The notes below the pieces were generated by a model that saw only the letters and a list, made by a program, of their open reading frames with translations, was not told the DNA's origin and made no database searches. This document shows positions 1 through 5,769 of a stretch of DNA of 5,769 bases, in pieces. A program made the translations under genes and the position numbers. Numbering within the stretch: position 1 is the first letter of the stretch; every line of letters begins with the position of its first letter. The stretch comes from Candidatus Zixiibacteriota bacterium (GTDB taxonomy: Bacteria > Zixibacteria > MSB-5A5 > GN15 > PGXB01): contig CP070766.1 in the NCBI GenBank assembly GCA_020345705.1, positions 1,081,935-1,087,703 on the forward strand, given 5' to 3'.

Positions 1-1
1 A

Positions 2-25
2 GATGAGCTGACCGGTCGGCTCATC
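2..25. repeat. Near-perfect 24-bp palindrome (hairpin)
   Basis: Arms GATGAGC (2-8) and GCTCATC (19-25) are exact reverse complements. The core continues the pairing with one T-G wobble (9/18) and then G10-C17 and A11-T16, leaving a CCGG loop. As RNA this is a 10-bp hairpin. It is followed by GGGCTTT rather than a clean T run, so it is a poor intrinsic terminator alone. It lies only 10 bp before a proper terminator, so it may be part of the 3' end of an upstream transcript. A protein-binding dyad is the alternative. Confidence 0.55.
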
Positions 26-35
26 GGGCTTTGGG

Positions 36-65
36 AAAATGGCAGATTCTTCTGCCATTTTTTTT
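36..65 (+). terminator. Intrinsic terminator upstream of rlmN
   Basis: The 11-bp perfect stem AAAATGGCAGA (36-46) / TCTGCCATTTT (51-61) has a 4-base loop TTCT, and an eight-T run (58-65) begins within the 3' arm. It would end a plus-strand transcript entering from the left, whose gene lies outside the window. It also implies that rlmN needs its own promoter downstream. An ATG inside the 5' arm (39-41) opens the long rlmN frame, but it is a stem base, not a plausible start. Confidence 0.85.
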
Positions 66-93
66 GCATTAGATTATATCAGAATAAATCAAT

Positions 94-121
94 TTGAAAA
101 ATCAGGGGCCGCGCTTAAATT
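94..121 (+). promoter_or_regulatory. Candidate sigma70-type promoter for rlmN
   Basis: TTGAAA (94-99, 5 of 6 matches to TTGACA) is separated by 16 bp from TAAATT (116-121, 4 of 6 matches to TATAAT). It lies between the terminator and the first credible rlmN ATG. Transcription would begin about 7-8 bases after 121, essentially at the ATG at 129, giving a leaderless or near-leaderless message. The surrounding sequence is AT-rich, so chance matches are easy; this is a moderate call. Confidence 0.4.
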
Positions 122-128
122 ATCGGAC

Positions 129-1163
129 ATGGAGAAAGTCAATCTTTTTGGATACACCCTTTCCGACCTGGAAGGACTGATGCTCGACCTGGGGCAGAAA
201 AGCTTTAAGGCCCGGCAGCTGTTCAAATGGATCTATAATGCGCACGAACGAGATTTCGACCGGATGACCGATCTCTCCATGAAACTCAGACGCAAGCTGA
301 ATGAAAATTACGCTGTTAGCGGACTGAATCTGAAAGAAACCGCCCGATCTGTAGACGGCACCGAGAAGTTTCTCTTTGAGTTGCCCGACGGGAAGCTGAT
401 GGAATCGGTGCTGATTCCTGACGGCAACAAAAGGACCGTCTGTATTTCCACTCAGGCCGGTTGCCCGCTCGGGTGCGTATTCTGCGCAACGGGCCTGATA
501 GGTTTCGGGCGAGACCTCTCCGTCGGGGAAATTATCGGCCAGCTTCTGTATGTTCGAGAAGTGTACGGAGAAGACGGCTTCCAGAATATTGTGCTGATGG
601 GTATGGGCGAACCGCTTCTCAACTATGAAAACACGCTTTCCGCGCTGGAGATAATCTCATCCGAGATCGGCCTGTCCTTTTCCGCCAAGAGGGTTACGGT
701 CTCGACGGTCGGTATCGTTCCTCGTATCTATGAACTCGCGGACTCCGGTCATAAAGTGAACCTGGCTGTCTCGCTTCATGCGGCCACCGACGAAAAGAGA
801 CAGCGGATCATACCTGTGGCAAAGAAGTATCAATTGGATGAGCTGATGAAAGCGGCCGGATATTTCGCCGGGCAAAGAAGGAAGCGGGTCACTTTTGAAT
901 ACATCGTCTTCAAAGGTTTCAATGACAGCGAGGAGGATGCCATTGCCCTGGCGAAATTGATCCGAGGAATACCTTGCAAAATAAATATTCTTGCTTATAA
1001 TCCGGTCGATGATCTTCCGTACGGGCGGCCGTCCGATGATGAAATCGACCGCTTCGGAAAGTATCTGTATCCTCGGGCACCGGCGGTGACGGTGCGGAAA
1101 AGCCGAGGGCTGGACATTGACGCGGCGTGCGGTCAATTGGCCGGCAAGTCGAGCAAGAACTGA
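129..1163 (+). CDS. rlmN: Dual-specificity rRNA/tRNA adenine-C2 methyltransferase RlmN
   Basis: A radical SAM enzyme of 344 residues that methylates C2 of A2503 in 23S rRNA and, in known members, A37 of some tRNAs. It is cytoplasmic and tunes translation accuracy. The N-terminal accessory domain reads LGQKSFKARQLFKWIY (21-36). The [4Fe-4S]/SAM motif CX3CX2C is at C112, C116 and C119. MGMGEP is at 157-162. C105 and C334 (in DIDAACGQLAG) match E. coli C118 and the methyl-carrying C355, so all expected catalytic residues are present. The start at 129 (MEKVNLFGYTL) aligns with family N-termini. The frame is open back to an ATG at 39, but that lies inside a terminator stem and would add 30 unrelated residues. 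No SD precedes 129; an AGGGG at 104-108 is too far away. The related Cfr resistance methyltransferase shares these motifs, but nothing here favours it. First gene of a probable three-gene transcript. Confidence 0.96.
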   Translation: MEKVNLFGYTLSDLEGLMLDLGQKSFKARQLFKWIYNAHERDFDRMTDLSMKLRRKLNENYAVSGLNLKETARSVDGTEKFLFELPDGKLMESVLIPDGNKRTVCISTQAGCPLGCVFCATGLIGFGRDLSVGEIIGQLLYVREVYGEDGFQNIVLMGMGEPLLNYENTLSALEIISSEIGLSFSAKRVTVSTVGIVPRIYELADSGHKVNLAVSLHAATDEKRQRIIPVAKKYQLDELMKAAGYFAGQRRKRVTFEYIVFKGFNDSEEDAIALAKLIRGIPCKINILAYNPVDDLPYGRPSDDEIDRFGKYLYPRAPAVTVRKSRGLDIDAACGQLAGKSSKN

Positions 1164-1167
1164 GAAT

Positions 1168-1173
1168 AAGGAG
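1168..1173 (+). promoter_or_regulatory. Shine-Dalgarno AAGGAG deciding the 1182 start
   Basis: AAGGAG lies 5 bases after the rlmN stop. In-frame candidate starts are GTG 1173 (overlaps the SD), ATG 1176 (2-base spacing) and ATG 1182 (8-base spacing). Only ATG 1182 has normal spacing. Confidence 0.8.
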
Positions 1174-1181
1174 TGATGTCG

Positions 1182-2576
1182 ATGAATTTCTTGAGGATAT
1201 CCGCACTTACGCTGTTTTTGAGCCTGGCCTGCATGCCGGCCTTTTCCGCGGGCGACTTCGAAGTCGGCCAGATGAGTTTTTCATCAACCGGCTGGGGAAA
1301 ACAGAACGCGATGATTCCCCTGACGAGCCTGGCGCAGGATTACAGGTTTGTGGTTGCCGTCGGCGAAGCCGCCTTCACGGGTGAAGCTTCCGGTTCTCCC
1401 AAACTGTCGAGGAAAACATTTATCGTTGAGCCGATGGCGGCCGATACGCTCCGTTTCCCTGTGGAGATCCCGGGGAATTTCGGTCAGGGCACCGTCGATG
1501 TCGGATTGTATAGTGTCGTCGACACACTCGATCGGCTGCTGGAATCCCAGAGATTCTTCAGCAGTCAGCTCAAGTTCAACGTCGAGATTCCTTCCGGCCT
1601 CAAGGAATTTATCCCGGCCGGTCTGCAGGTTCCTCTTTTTGTTGCGCGGAACAGCTCGTTTGATAATTTCCTGGCCAGAATCATTGCCTTTCTTGTTCAC
1701 AAAGGCAAGAGTATGGAGGAGATTGCTTCGATCTGTGAGGCTGACTTGTGGTACGTCAAGACGGTTGCCACCCGGCTTATAGACGATGGTCATCTGAAGC
1801 TGACACCTTCGGGGTACAAAACAGATTTCGCCATTATTGAAGAAGAGCAGGCCAAGGCTCTTGTCGAGCCGATAAGGGCCGCCGTCGATGGTCTGTATTC
1901 GGCAATTGTCGGAAACCTGCCTGCCTATGACAGCACTCTGAAAGCGATGGTGACGGCCGGGACACTTACCGATGATCCCGATGACCTGTTTGACGGCGGT
2001 TCGATTCTTTATCATAAGCATCCGGCCATTCTGGGTTTGCTCATATGGAATACTCTGGGTCGGGATTTTATCAATGACGGTCAGCAGTTTTCCATCTTTG
2101 CGTCATCCGATCTGTGTCGTGCATCGATGGGAGAATATATGCACATGGTCGCCGGGGGTGATGATCTCACGGGCGAAAGCTTTTATCATTTCATGTCCGA
2201 TTCCCGCAACGAGTGGTTTTATTGCGGCAGGGTCAGTTCCGTCCTGCCGTGCGATCCCAATTATGAAGGCACACGCGAGAGGCCGATCAACTTGTTGTTC
2301 GGCGAAGATAATCCGCCGCTCTATTTCTCATACAGCGTGGACTTGCTGCGGGTGCCGCTTTCGATACTGATGGACGGGACCTCGGAGCACCTGGTTAAAT
2401 TAAAAAAGCAGGTCGATCAGACGTTCGGCAGCACCGATGACAACATGCTCAGGCACGGCACGCGCTACTGGTGCTGGAACCTTGTCGTCACTCAGTTACT
2501 GGACAGATTAGAGAGCGAGAGGGTTCTCGACAAGGAAGGTGTGGGCATTTACGTCTTGCAGAGGGTGGATATCTGA
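1182..2576 (+). CDS. Exported protein of unknown function with winged-helix-like segment
   Basis: I do not recognise a named family. The 464-residue product starts with a classical signal peptide: MNFLR, then a hydrophobic stretch from about 6 to 17, then PAFSA with probable cleavage before G24. C17 is not in a good lipobox (Ser at -3), so secretion is favoured over lipidation. Residues about 25-140 are rich in alternating hydrophobic residues and look like a beta-sandwich. Residues about 162-222 read like a winged helix-turn-helix: helix FLARIIAFLVHKGK, helix SMEEIASICEA, helix DLWYVKTVATRLIDDGHL, then a short wing with SGYK. Such folds usually bind DNA but can also mediate protein contacts, which an exported location would demand. 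The C-terminal half has a YHKHP motif (277-281) and Cys/Trp-rich patches (WFYCG near 345, RYWCW near 428). The start follows an AAGGAG SD 18 bp after rlmN; the stop is 1 bp before the next ATG. Real gene: high confidence; function: unknown. Confidence 0.88.
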   Translation: MNFLRISALTLFLSLACMPAFSAGDFEVGQMSFSSTGWGKQNAMIPLTSLAQDYRFVVAVGEAAFTGEASGSPKLSRKTFIVEPMAADTLRFPVEIPGNFGQGTVDVGLYSVVDTLDRLLESQRFFSSQLKFNVEIPSGLKEFIPAGLQVPLFVARNSSFDNFLARIIAFLVHKGKSMEEIASICEADLWYVKTVATRLIDDGHLKLTPSGYKTDFAIIEEEQAKALVEPIRAAVDGLYSAIVGNLPAYDSTLKAMVTAGTLTDDPDDLFDGGSILYHKHPAILGLLIWNTLGRDFINDGQQFSIFASSDLCRASMGEYMHMVAGGDDLTGESFYHFMSDSRNEWFYCGRVSSVLPCDPNYEGTRERPINLLFGEDNPPLYFSYSVDLLRVPLSILMDGTSEHLVKLKKQVDQTFGSTDDNMLRHGTRYWCWNLVVTQLLDRLESERVLDKEGVGIYVLQRVDI

Positions 2577-2577
2577 A

Positions 2578-2988
2578 ATGAATTACAGCCGGTTTACAGT
2601 CATATTGTCAGCCGTAGTGCTGGCCGTTCTGGCCGTAACCTGCTCCGAGAAGAATCCCCCGCGCGATGAAATCCCCCGCGTCAAGGACACTATGGCGAGA
2701 CTTGAAGAGGCCATAAAGAGCAAAAATCCGAACGGAATCGATTCTCTGATGTCATCAGGAGCCCGCCGGCTGGGTTATAGTCCTGAGCAGATCATGACCG
2801 ACGTCTGCGCTGACACCGTGAGCGGTTCATTTTATACTTTCGGGAAGAGGGAGTTCTTTTATACGAAAGACAAGGCCATGGTGCGTTTCAGGATTATGAT
2901 TGACAGCAGCGACACGGGTCGCCCGGCAGAGATTACGCTCGTCAAAGACCGCAATCAATGGCTGGTCAAGCGGTTTGACCTGAGATAA
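2578..2988 (+). CDS. Small predicted lipoprotein, NTF2/cystatin-like
   Basis: The 136-residue product starts with a short hydrophobic signal (MNYSRF, then about 8-20) ending in LAVTC. C22 is the likely lipidated residue. The lipobox is imperfect (Ala at -3, Thr at -1), so plain membrane anchoring is possible. Ser at +2 would suit outer-membrane sorting in a Gram-negative. After a charged linker comes a helix (VKDTMARLEEAIKSKN, 35-50), then beta-rich sequence ending in QWLVKRFDLR. This pattern of helices followed by strands with a closing W-L-V-K strand resembles NTF2-like/DUF4878-type small lipoproteins; that is fold-level inference only. The frame is open 13 codons further up (2539), inside the previous gene, but ATG 2578 is preferred: it has GGTGG (2564-2568) 9 bases upstream and gives an intact signal at the N-terminus. 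It begins 1 bp after the preceding stop, suggesting translational coupling and joint function with the exported protein. Confidence 0.85.
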   Translation: MNYSRFTVILSAVVLAVLAVTCSEKNPPRDEIPRVKDTMARLEEAIKSKNPNGIDSLMSSGARRLGYSPEQIMTDVCADTVSGSFYTFGKREFFYTKDKAMVRFRIMIDSSDTGRPAEITLVKDRNQWLVKRFDLR

Positions 2989-3014
2989 AAAAAGCGCCCG
3001 GACGGGCGCTTTTT
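2987..3014. terminator. Bidirectional intrinsic terminator
   Basis: Stem GCGCCC (2994-2999) / GGGCGC (3004-3009) has loop GGAC and is extended by five A-T pairs (2989-2993 with 3010-3014). The seven-A run 2987-2993, which starts in the lipoprotein's TAA stop, gives a T run on the minus strand; TTTTT 3010-3014 serves the plus strand. It sits between convergent genes (stops at 2988 and 3038) and should terminate both, with the longer T run on the minus-strand transcript. Confidence 0.92.
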
Positions 3015-3037
3015 CAGTTCTATGTCATAGTAGAATT

Positions 3038-4864
3038 TCAGTTCTTCAGGGCCGACTCTCCGGCCGTGGAACCGCCGTTGAGGACCCGGGAATATTCTTC
3101 CGGATTCTTCAGAAGCTCAATGGCCTGGAGAATTGAGGCGTCGGTCTTAAGGATAACCTTCTCATAGACGCCGCGCTGACCCTCTATCTTGGAGACTATT
3201 TCTCTTTTCACGGCTCTCTTTATGTAATCTATTGACTTCTCAAAATCGGCCTCTTTCTCACGCTGGACCAGCTCATCAAAAGCCGCAATCGCCGGATTGT
3301 ATAAGGAGTCCTTGCCCTCCTCATCGACAACCTCTTTCATCTCGTCCAAGGAGATTTCGAGAGCCGTCTTGTACGTGAATTCTTTCTCTTTTGCAAACTC
3401 CTTAAACTCGCGGATTATGCCGTCGGTAATCTCGATGCCAGCCGTCGCCTCCGGGTGGTTGGCAACGTATTTGACGGCGAAGTCAAAGAACATCGTTTTT
3501 CTCTCAAGATTTATTTCTATCGGCTTCAGCGTGCGATCCTCTTCGATTTCGATATCCGGCAGAATACCGCCGCCGCCATAGACCGCCCGTCCGCCATTGG
3601 TGTAATAAACCTCTTTTTCGGAAATCTTCATGGTGTCGGTCATAAGTGTGTCGGTCTCACGAGCCGCGATGTCTATGTCGCTGCCCGGTTTGTTCTGATT
3701 TTCCGGCTTCTGAATGCATCGCCCGGATGGAACATAGTACTTGGCGGTAGTCAGCTTCAGATTAACTTCTCCGTCAGGGCCGATGGGAAATATCTGCTGA
3801 ACAAGCCCTTTACCGTACGTCGGGTGTCCCAGTATGACGCCCCTGTCCCAGTCCTGAATTGCCCCCGCGACGATTTCAGAGGCTGACGCGGTGCCTTCGT
3901 CAACAAGGATGATCATCGGCTTGTCGGGAAAGATGGGCGCCTTCTGGGAGTAATGCCGTCTTTCGGTGCCGGCAAATCTTCCTCGCGTGAACACTATCAG
4001 GCGGCCATCGCCGACAAACAGCTCTGCCGTCTGGACAGCCTGTTGAAGCAGTCCACCTCCGTTGGAGCGCAGGTCGAATATAAGGGCGTCAATGTTGTCG
4101 GCATTCAGCTCGTTTATTGCTTCCGTCAGCTCATGAGTCGTTTCTTCCGCGAAGCGAGAAAGACGGAGATAACCGATGTTCGTGCCGTCGATGATGCCTG
4201 AATAATTGACGGATTTCAGTTCGATGACGGCTCTTTCGATCTCGAAATCAACCGGGCTGGCCAGACCTTCGCGCATAATACTCAGAGTGACCTTGGTGCC
4301 GGCAGGGCCGCGCATCAGCTTGGCGGCGTCGGCAGTCGTCATCTTAAGCGTCGATTGGCCGTCGATTTCCAGTATCTGATCACCCGATCTTAAACCCATA
4401 TTGTACGCCGGCGTACCTTCCATCGGCGTAACCACGGTGATATAATCGTTGCGGGAATCGATCTCCATTCCCAGACCTTCGTACTTGCCGTGGGTACTCT
4501 CTATCAAGCGGTCATAGGAGCTTCTTTCCATGAGGACCGAGAACCGATCAAGGTTTTTGAGCATTCCCCTGATGCCGGCATTGATCAGGTCTTCAGTGTC
4601 AATCTCTTCCATATATCTATTTTTTATATCGTACACCGTCTGATTGAATTTCTTAATCTCTTTGAAGAGCGTCTCTCTTGTCTGCTGTGCTTGGGTCTCC
4701 GATTCGTCCTCGGCAGGGGACTCATCCAGATTAATATGAACTGTATCAGCCAGGTATATGGTTTCCGGTTCGGTTTTCATAACCGCCTCGCCGGAACCAA
4801 CCGCCCAAATCAAGCCCAGCATGAAGGCCGTCAGAGATAATATCAAAAGTGAGAATTTCTTCAT
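3038..4864 (-). CDS. ctpA: S41-family C-terminal processing peptidase (CtpA/Prc type)
   Basis: A 608-residue envelope serine protease that cleaves proteins near their C-termini. The N-terminus is a signal peptide or anchor (MKK, hydrophobic about 4-22, possible cleavage after GSGEA at 27). A helical region (about 65-120) precedes a PDZ domain (about 125-205, GLGMEI and GLRSGDQILEIDG) that binds substrate C-termini. The peptidase core follows, with FDLRSNGGGLLQQAV (263-277). Catalytic Ser is S327 in EGTASASEI and Lys is K352 in TYGKGLVQQ; their 25-residue separation equals that of the known Ser/Lys dyads. PSGRCIQKP (380-388) and GGRAVYGGGGILPD (424-437) are family landmarks. About 170 further residues, charged and helical, form a C-terminal extension as in Bacteroidetes-like homologues. 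ATG 4864 is chosen over TTG 4882 because GGAGG lies 8 bases upstream and the signal peptide is then N-terminal. It has its own promoter (4900-4927) and shares the terminator at 2987-3014. The exact substrate is unknown. Confidence 0.96.
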   Translation of the reverse strand: MKKFSLLILSLTAFMLGLIWAVGSGEAVMKTEPETIYLADTVHINLDESPAEDESETQAQQTRETLFKEIKKFNQTVYDIKNRYMEEIDTEDLINAGIRGMLKNLDRFSVLMERSSYDRLIESTHGKYEGLGMEIDSRNDYITVVTPMEGTPAYNMGLRSGDQILEIDGQSTLKMTTADAAKLMRGPAGTKVTLSIMREGLASPVDFEIERAVIELKSVNYSGIIDGTNIGYLRLSRFAEETTHELTEAINELNADNIDALIFDLRSNGGGLLQQAVQTAELFVGDGRLIVFTRGRFAGTERRHYSQKAPIFPDKPMIILVDEGTASASEIVAGAIQDWDRGVILGHPTYGKGLVQQIFPIGPDGEVNLKLTTAKYYVPSGRCIQKPENQNKPGSDIDIAARETDTLMTDTMKISEKEVYYTNGGRAVYGGGGILPDIEIEEDRTLKPIEINLERKTMFFDFAVKYVANHPEATAGIEITDGIIREFKEFAKEKEFTYKTALEISLDEMKEVVDEEGKDSLYNPAIAAFDELVQREKEADFEKSIDYIKRAVKREIVSKIEGQRGVYEKVILKTDASILQAIELLKNPEEYSRVLNGGSTAGESALKN

Positions 4865-4872
4865 TCCTATGT

Positions 4873-4877
4873 CCTCC
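4873..4877 (-). promoter_or_regulatory. Shine-Dalgarno GGAGG of the S41 peptidase
   Basis: Reads GGAGG on the minus strand, 8 bases before ATG 4864. It lies inside the extended frame that would begin at TTG 4882, which argues against that longer start. Confidence 0.85.
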
Positions 4878-4899
4878 GACAATACGCTCTATCGCAAGC

Positions 4900-4927
4900 A
4901 ATCTAGTCTATTTACATCAATTGTCAA
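4900..4927 (-). promoter_or_regulatory. Sigma70-type promoter of the S41 peptidase
   Basis: On the minus strand a perfect TTGACA -35 (4922-4927) is followed after 16 bp by TAGATT (4900-4905, 4 of 6 matches to TATAAT). Transcription would begin near 4893, giving a leader of about 30 bases that contains the GGAGG SD and little else. Position, orientation and spacing all fit. Confidence 0.7.
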
Positions 4928-5197
4928 GCAAGATAAGAACCGTATGAAGGCCCTATCCTTCAATATCTTAAACATATCCGGAGTACATTTAGTTTCACTT
5001 TTCCCGGCTTGGCGAAGCGCCGTCGGTAATCTCTTTCGCGGCAGCGTCTTACATTAGAATGCACAGGGGGGAACGCACTCAATAGCCATTCTTCTCTTAT
5101 TCCCGGTTTCTGTCACATCCTAAATTATTACGTCTCAACGAGGAATTGTCTTATATGCAAAGCATTGCAATTAAAGTGTTCATTATTCGGACAGTCT
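4928..5197. other. Intergenic stretch without a recognised gene
   Basis: This lies between the divergent promoters of the S41 peptidase and the HAD gene. No coding frame here has family-like sequence. Minor items seen: a short GGCG-AAG-CGCC hairpin (about 5011-5021), a run of six G (5066-5071), a 5-bp inverted repeat TGCAA/TTGCA (5156-5169), and a 23-codon open frame from ATG 5155 (see findings). None is strong enough to call. A small RNA cannot be ruled out by eye. Confidence 0.5.
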
Positions 5198-5245
5198 GGC
5201 CGGTGCGAGGCCGCAATCGCGGTTGACATAACGCCTGCACCGGCC
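5198..5245. repeat. Inverted repeat enclosing the HAD-gene -35 element
   Basis: GGCCGGTGC (5198-5206) and GCACCGGCC (5237-5245) are a perfect 9-bp inverted repeat. Between them CCGC (5211-5214) / GCGG (5219-5222) forms an inner hairpin with loop AATC. The right arm fills most of the spacer between the -35 (5223-5228) and -10 (5246-5251) of the HAD promoter. It could be a repressor operator, or a structured RNA in a transcript started further upstream. No T run follows, so it is not a typical terminator. Confidence 0.6.
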
Positions 5246-5251
5246 TATCTT
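5223..5251 (+). promoter_or_regulatory. Sigma70-type promoter of the HAD phosphatase gene
   Basis: A perfect TTGACA (5223-5228) is followed, after an ideal 17-bp spacer, by TATCTT (5246-5251, 4 of 6 matches to TATAAT). Transcription would begin near 5258, giving a leader of about 37 bases that carries the AAAGGA SD (5277-5282). Confidence 0.7.
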
Positions 5252-5294
5252 AGCATCTTATCGAAGGCAAGTTGTGAAAGGATTGTAACATAGT

Positions 5295-5769
5295 TTGAAA
5301 TTCAACGGCATAAGAAATGTCATTTTTGATCTGGACGGGACTCTGATCGACTCCTCGGAGGGCGTTGCGGAAGCCACCAACTACGCTCTCACGTCAATCG
5401 GCGAACCGGTCAGGGCCAAAGATGAAATCCGCCGGTTTATCGGATATCCGCTCGAAGAAATGTTTCGCGCCTTCTCCAATAAATCATATACCAAATTCTG
5501 GGGATATTTCCAGAGCAAGGCCAGAGATTCCGTGGTGGCTTCGGCCAGGCCTCTCAGTGGTGCTGATGAGGTCTTAAGGGAGCTTCACAAGAGAGGATAC
5601 AGACTGGGGATCGCAACGACCAAGATCAGGATTCACATCGAGAAGATTCTGGCCAAGCATGACTGGTCAAAACTTGTCGAAGCGTACGTCGGGGCGGATG
5701 ATGTCAGCAGGGTCAAACCGGACCCGGAAATATTCATCAGACTGAAAAAACTTCTGGGCGCTGGCGAAT
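5295..5769 (+). CDS. HAD-superfamily phosphatase, phosphoglycolate phosphatase-like (3' end missing)
   Basis: The frame is open from a TAA at 5286-5288 to the window end, giving 158 codons and no stop. HAD motif I is FDLDGTL (11-17), with nucleophile D12 and acid/base D14. Motif II is T108 in IATTK, and motif III is K141 in VKPDPEIF. Motif IV (GDxxxD) should lie just beyond the edge. Between motifs I and II is a helical C1-type cap (about 20-85), as in Gph, PpaX and beta-phosphoglucomutase relatives; the NYAL and IGYPL segments fit this group. Such enzymes hydrolyse small phosphate esters in the cytoplasm, using Mg2+ and a phospho-aspartate intermediate. The substrate cannot be read from this part. 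No ATG precedes motif I in frame, so the start is taken as TTG 5295, which has AAAGGA 12 bases upstream (slightly long). It is driven by the promoter at 5223-5251 and divergent from the S41 peptidase gene. Confidence 0.92.
   Translation, partial: MKFNGIRNVIFDLDGTLIDSSEGVAEATNYALTSIGEPVRAKDEIRRFIGYPLEEMFRAFSNKSYTKFWGYFQSKARDSVVASARPLSGADEVLRELHKRGYRLGIATTKIRIHIEKILAKHDWSKLVEAYVGADDVSRVKPDPEIFIRLKKLLGAGE

Noticed and set aside
39..128. Thirty-codon N-terminal extension of rlmN starting at ATG 39
   Set aside because: The ATG is part of the 5' arm of an intrinsic terminator, the added residues do not resemble the family N-terminus, and the T run is translated as a meaningless Phe stretch.
657..1136. 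Minus-strand open frame of 159 codons inside rlmN
   Set aside because: It lies wholly antisense to a strongly conserved gene, shows no recognisable motif, and reads as low-complexity Arg-rich sequence. It is a shadow frame.
1284..2021. Minus-strand open frame of 245 codons opposite the exported protein
   Set aside because: The plus frame has SD, signal peptide and operon context; the antisense frame has no SD or domain pattern.
4865..4882. Six-residue extension of the S41 peptidase from TTG 4882
   Set aside because: The GGAGG SD lies within it, 8 bases before ATG 4864, and the extension would put acidic residues ahead of the MKK signal peptide start.
5198..5245. tRNA-like or terminator fold in the intergenic region
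   Set aside because: There is a 9-bp stem with only one inner hairpin in 48 bases, no T-arm or anticodon arm, and no T run after the stem.
5365..5577. Plus-strand 70-codon frame within the HAD gene
   Set aside because: It is in the wrong frame relative to the clear HAD motifs DxDGT, T108 and K141. It is a shadow.

Overview
This is an ordinary bacterial chromosomal segment with no sign of mobile elements, CRISPR arrays, tRNA or rRNA. Genes are closely packed, Shine-Dalgarno (SD) sites are clear for most genes, promoters look sigma70-like, and terminators are simple intrinsic hairpins. The S41 peptidase has a long C-terminal region of the kind seen in Bacteroidetes and related phyla. Together with an exported protein and a lipoprotein I cannot place in a family, this suggests a Gram-negative, possibly FCB-group or candidate-phylum bacterium. 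That placement is inference and weak.

Layout. Positions 1-65 hold two back-to-back hairpins; the second is a good intrinsic terminator for whatever lies upstream. A plus-strand cluster follows: rlmN (129-1163, 23S rRNA/tRNA A2503/A37 methyltransferase), an exported protein of unknown function (1182-2576), and a small predicted lipoprotein (2578-2988). Gaps are 18 bp and 1 bp, so this is very likely one transcript. It ends at a hairpin with A/T tracts on both sides (2987-3014), which also terminates the convergent minus-strand gene. That gene (3038-4864) encodes a complete S41-family C-terminal processing peptidase with signal peptide, PDZ domain and Ser/Lys dyad. It has its own SD and a promoter with a perfect TTGACA -35.

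A 430-bp divergent intergenic region follows (4865-5294). It carries the peptidase promoter at one end. At the other end is a second TTGACA promoter entwined with a 9-bp perfect inverted repeat. This drives a HAD-superfamily phosphatase (5295-5769), which starts at TTG and runs off the end of the window.

Functionally, rlmN is housekeeping (ribosome modification), and the peptidase and two exported proteins act in the cell envelope. No obvious joint pathway links them. I found no convincing new system. The best items for a second look are a winged-helix-like segment inside the predicted exported protein, a possibly leaderless rlmN transcript, and the inverted repeat overlapping the HAD promoter.
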